NCBI GenBank assembly: GCA_003535955.1
Contig: DPZM01000218.1
Span: forward strand, 1 to 6,012
Direction of reading: 5' to 3'
Length of the DNA stretch: 6,012 nucleotides
Source: Lachnospiraceae bacterium
GTDB lineage: Bacteria; Bacillota; Clostridia; Lachnospirales; Lachnospiraceae
Both the position numbers and the translations under genes were made by a program. Positions within the stretch are counted from its first letter, which is position 1. Each line of letters begins with the position of its first letter. Positions 5,626 to 6,012 of this stretch are shown here, piece after piece. The notes under the pieces are model-generated. The model was given only the letters and a program-made list of their open reading frames with translations. It made no database searches and was not told where the DNA came from.

Positions 5626-6012
5626 TTATCCTTCGATAGCTATCGTCTTGGTTTCAGGAAGTTTCTCAGCTTCTTTCTTAGGAATGCTGAGTTTAAGGAC
5701 TCCATCTTCGAATTTAGCCTTTATATCCGTTTCGGTTAGGGCATCGCCAACATAGAAGCTTCTCTGCATTGAGCCGGCATATCTCTCCTGACGGATGATC
5801 CTGCCTTTAATGTTCTTCTTGTCTTTATCAAGACTCTTTACTGCGTTAACTGACAGATATCCGTTTTCAAGCGATAACTTGATCTCGTCTTTCTTGAAGC
5901 CCGGAAGGTCAATGTCAAGCTCAAAGCCTTCATCATGCTCATGTACATCAGTCTTCATGACATTTGCGGCATGACGGCCGTAGAGCGTACGCTCAACATC
6001 TCCAAAATCCAT
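5626..6012 (-). CDS. hsp20: Hsp20/alpha-crystallin small heat shock protein, N-terminus at the window edge
   Basis: The minus strand encodes 128 residues ending at TAA 5626-5628. It is an ATP-independent cytoplasmic holdase that keeps unfolding proteins soluble. The alpha-crystallin domain spans about residues 18-112 and shows DLPGFKKDEI (35-44), the RYAGSMQRSF strand (77-86) and the signature GVLKLSIPK (104-112). The C-terminal tail has the I-A-I oligomer-locking motif (I124, I126) near the end, in TIAIEG. The Met at the extreme right edge of the window may be internal: related proteins usually have a further hydrophobic N-terminal arm of about 15-30 residues, so the gene is probably cut by the window boundary and its promoter and any CIRCE/HrcA site are not visible. 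It is convergent with thpR and shares the hairpin at 5578-5607. The family call is firm, the true start unknown. Confidence 0.93.
   Translation of the reverse strand: MDFGDVERTLYGRHAANVMKTDVHEHDEGFELDIDLPGFKKDEIKLSLENGYLSVNAVKSLDKDKKNIKGRIIRQERYAGSMQRSFYVGDALTETDIKAKFEDGVLKLSIPKKEAEKLPETKTIAIEG

Overview
The window reads as bacterial chromosome from a Firmicute, most likely a Lachnospiraceae member (Butyrivibrio/Pseudobutyrivibrio-like). This inference rests on moderately AT-rich DNA with heavy use of ATA (Ile) and CTT (Leu) codons, GGGAGG/AGGAGG ribosome binding sites, tightly packed overlapping genes, and protein types common in that family (a DUF6688-like membrane protein, Imm51, a Ste24-type M48 peptidase, a small Hsp20). 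No marker gene fixes the genus. I see no rRNA, tRNA, CRISPR array, insertion sequence or phage gene.

Layout. Bases 3-476 hold the C-terminal part, or all, of a small zinc-peptidase-like protein with an HECMHH motif. After a 69-bp gap comes a dense plus-strand run from 546 to 5556: a lysine-rich histone-H1-like protein (546-869), a YfcE/MJ0936-type phosphoesterase (866-1525), a DUF6688-like membrane protein (1522-2841), an Imm51-type immunity gene (2826-3188), a Ste24-like M48 membrane peptidase (3216-4454), the first 57 codons of a UvrD/PcrA-type helicase (4444-4617), a gene with a MutS domain I-like module (4604-5041), and the RNA ligase/2',3'-cyclic phosphodiesterase-type gene thpR (5053-5556). 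A strong hairpin at 5578-5607 closes the run and also serves the convergent Hsp20 gene, which reads leftward from the window's right edge to 5626.

Most junctions in the run are 4-16 bp overlaps or gaps under 30 bp, so it probably behaves as one translationally coupled operon, apart from any internal promoters. The functions are mixed: DNA compaction, phosphoester hydrolysis, membrane proteolysis, RNA end processing and a possible toxin-immunity cassette. They look like a conserved housekeeping/accessory neighbourhood, not one pathway.

Two lesions are the main points of interest. First, the Imm51 gene has an excellent ribosome binding site and start at 2826 but an in-frame TAA at codon 13 (2862-2864), after which the family sequence continues in the same frame. 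Second, the helicase stops just after its Walker A motif and runs into the middle of a Tudor/SH3-like domain belonging to the next gene. This looks like a large deletion that fused two neighbouring genes out of frame near base 4600. I found no convincing complete new system. The DUF6688-Imm51-M48 trio is the best candidate for an under-described functional unit.
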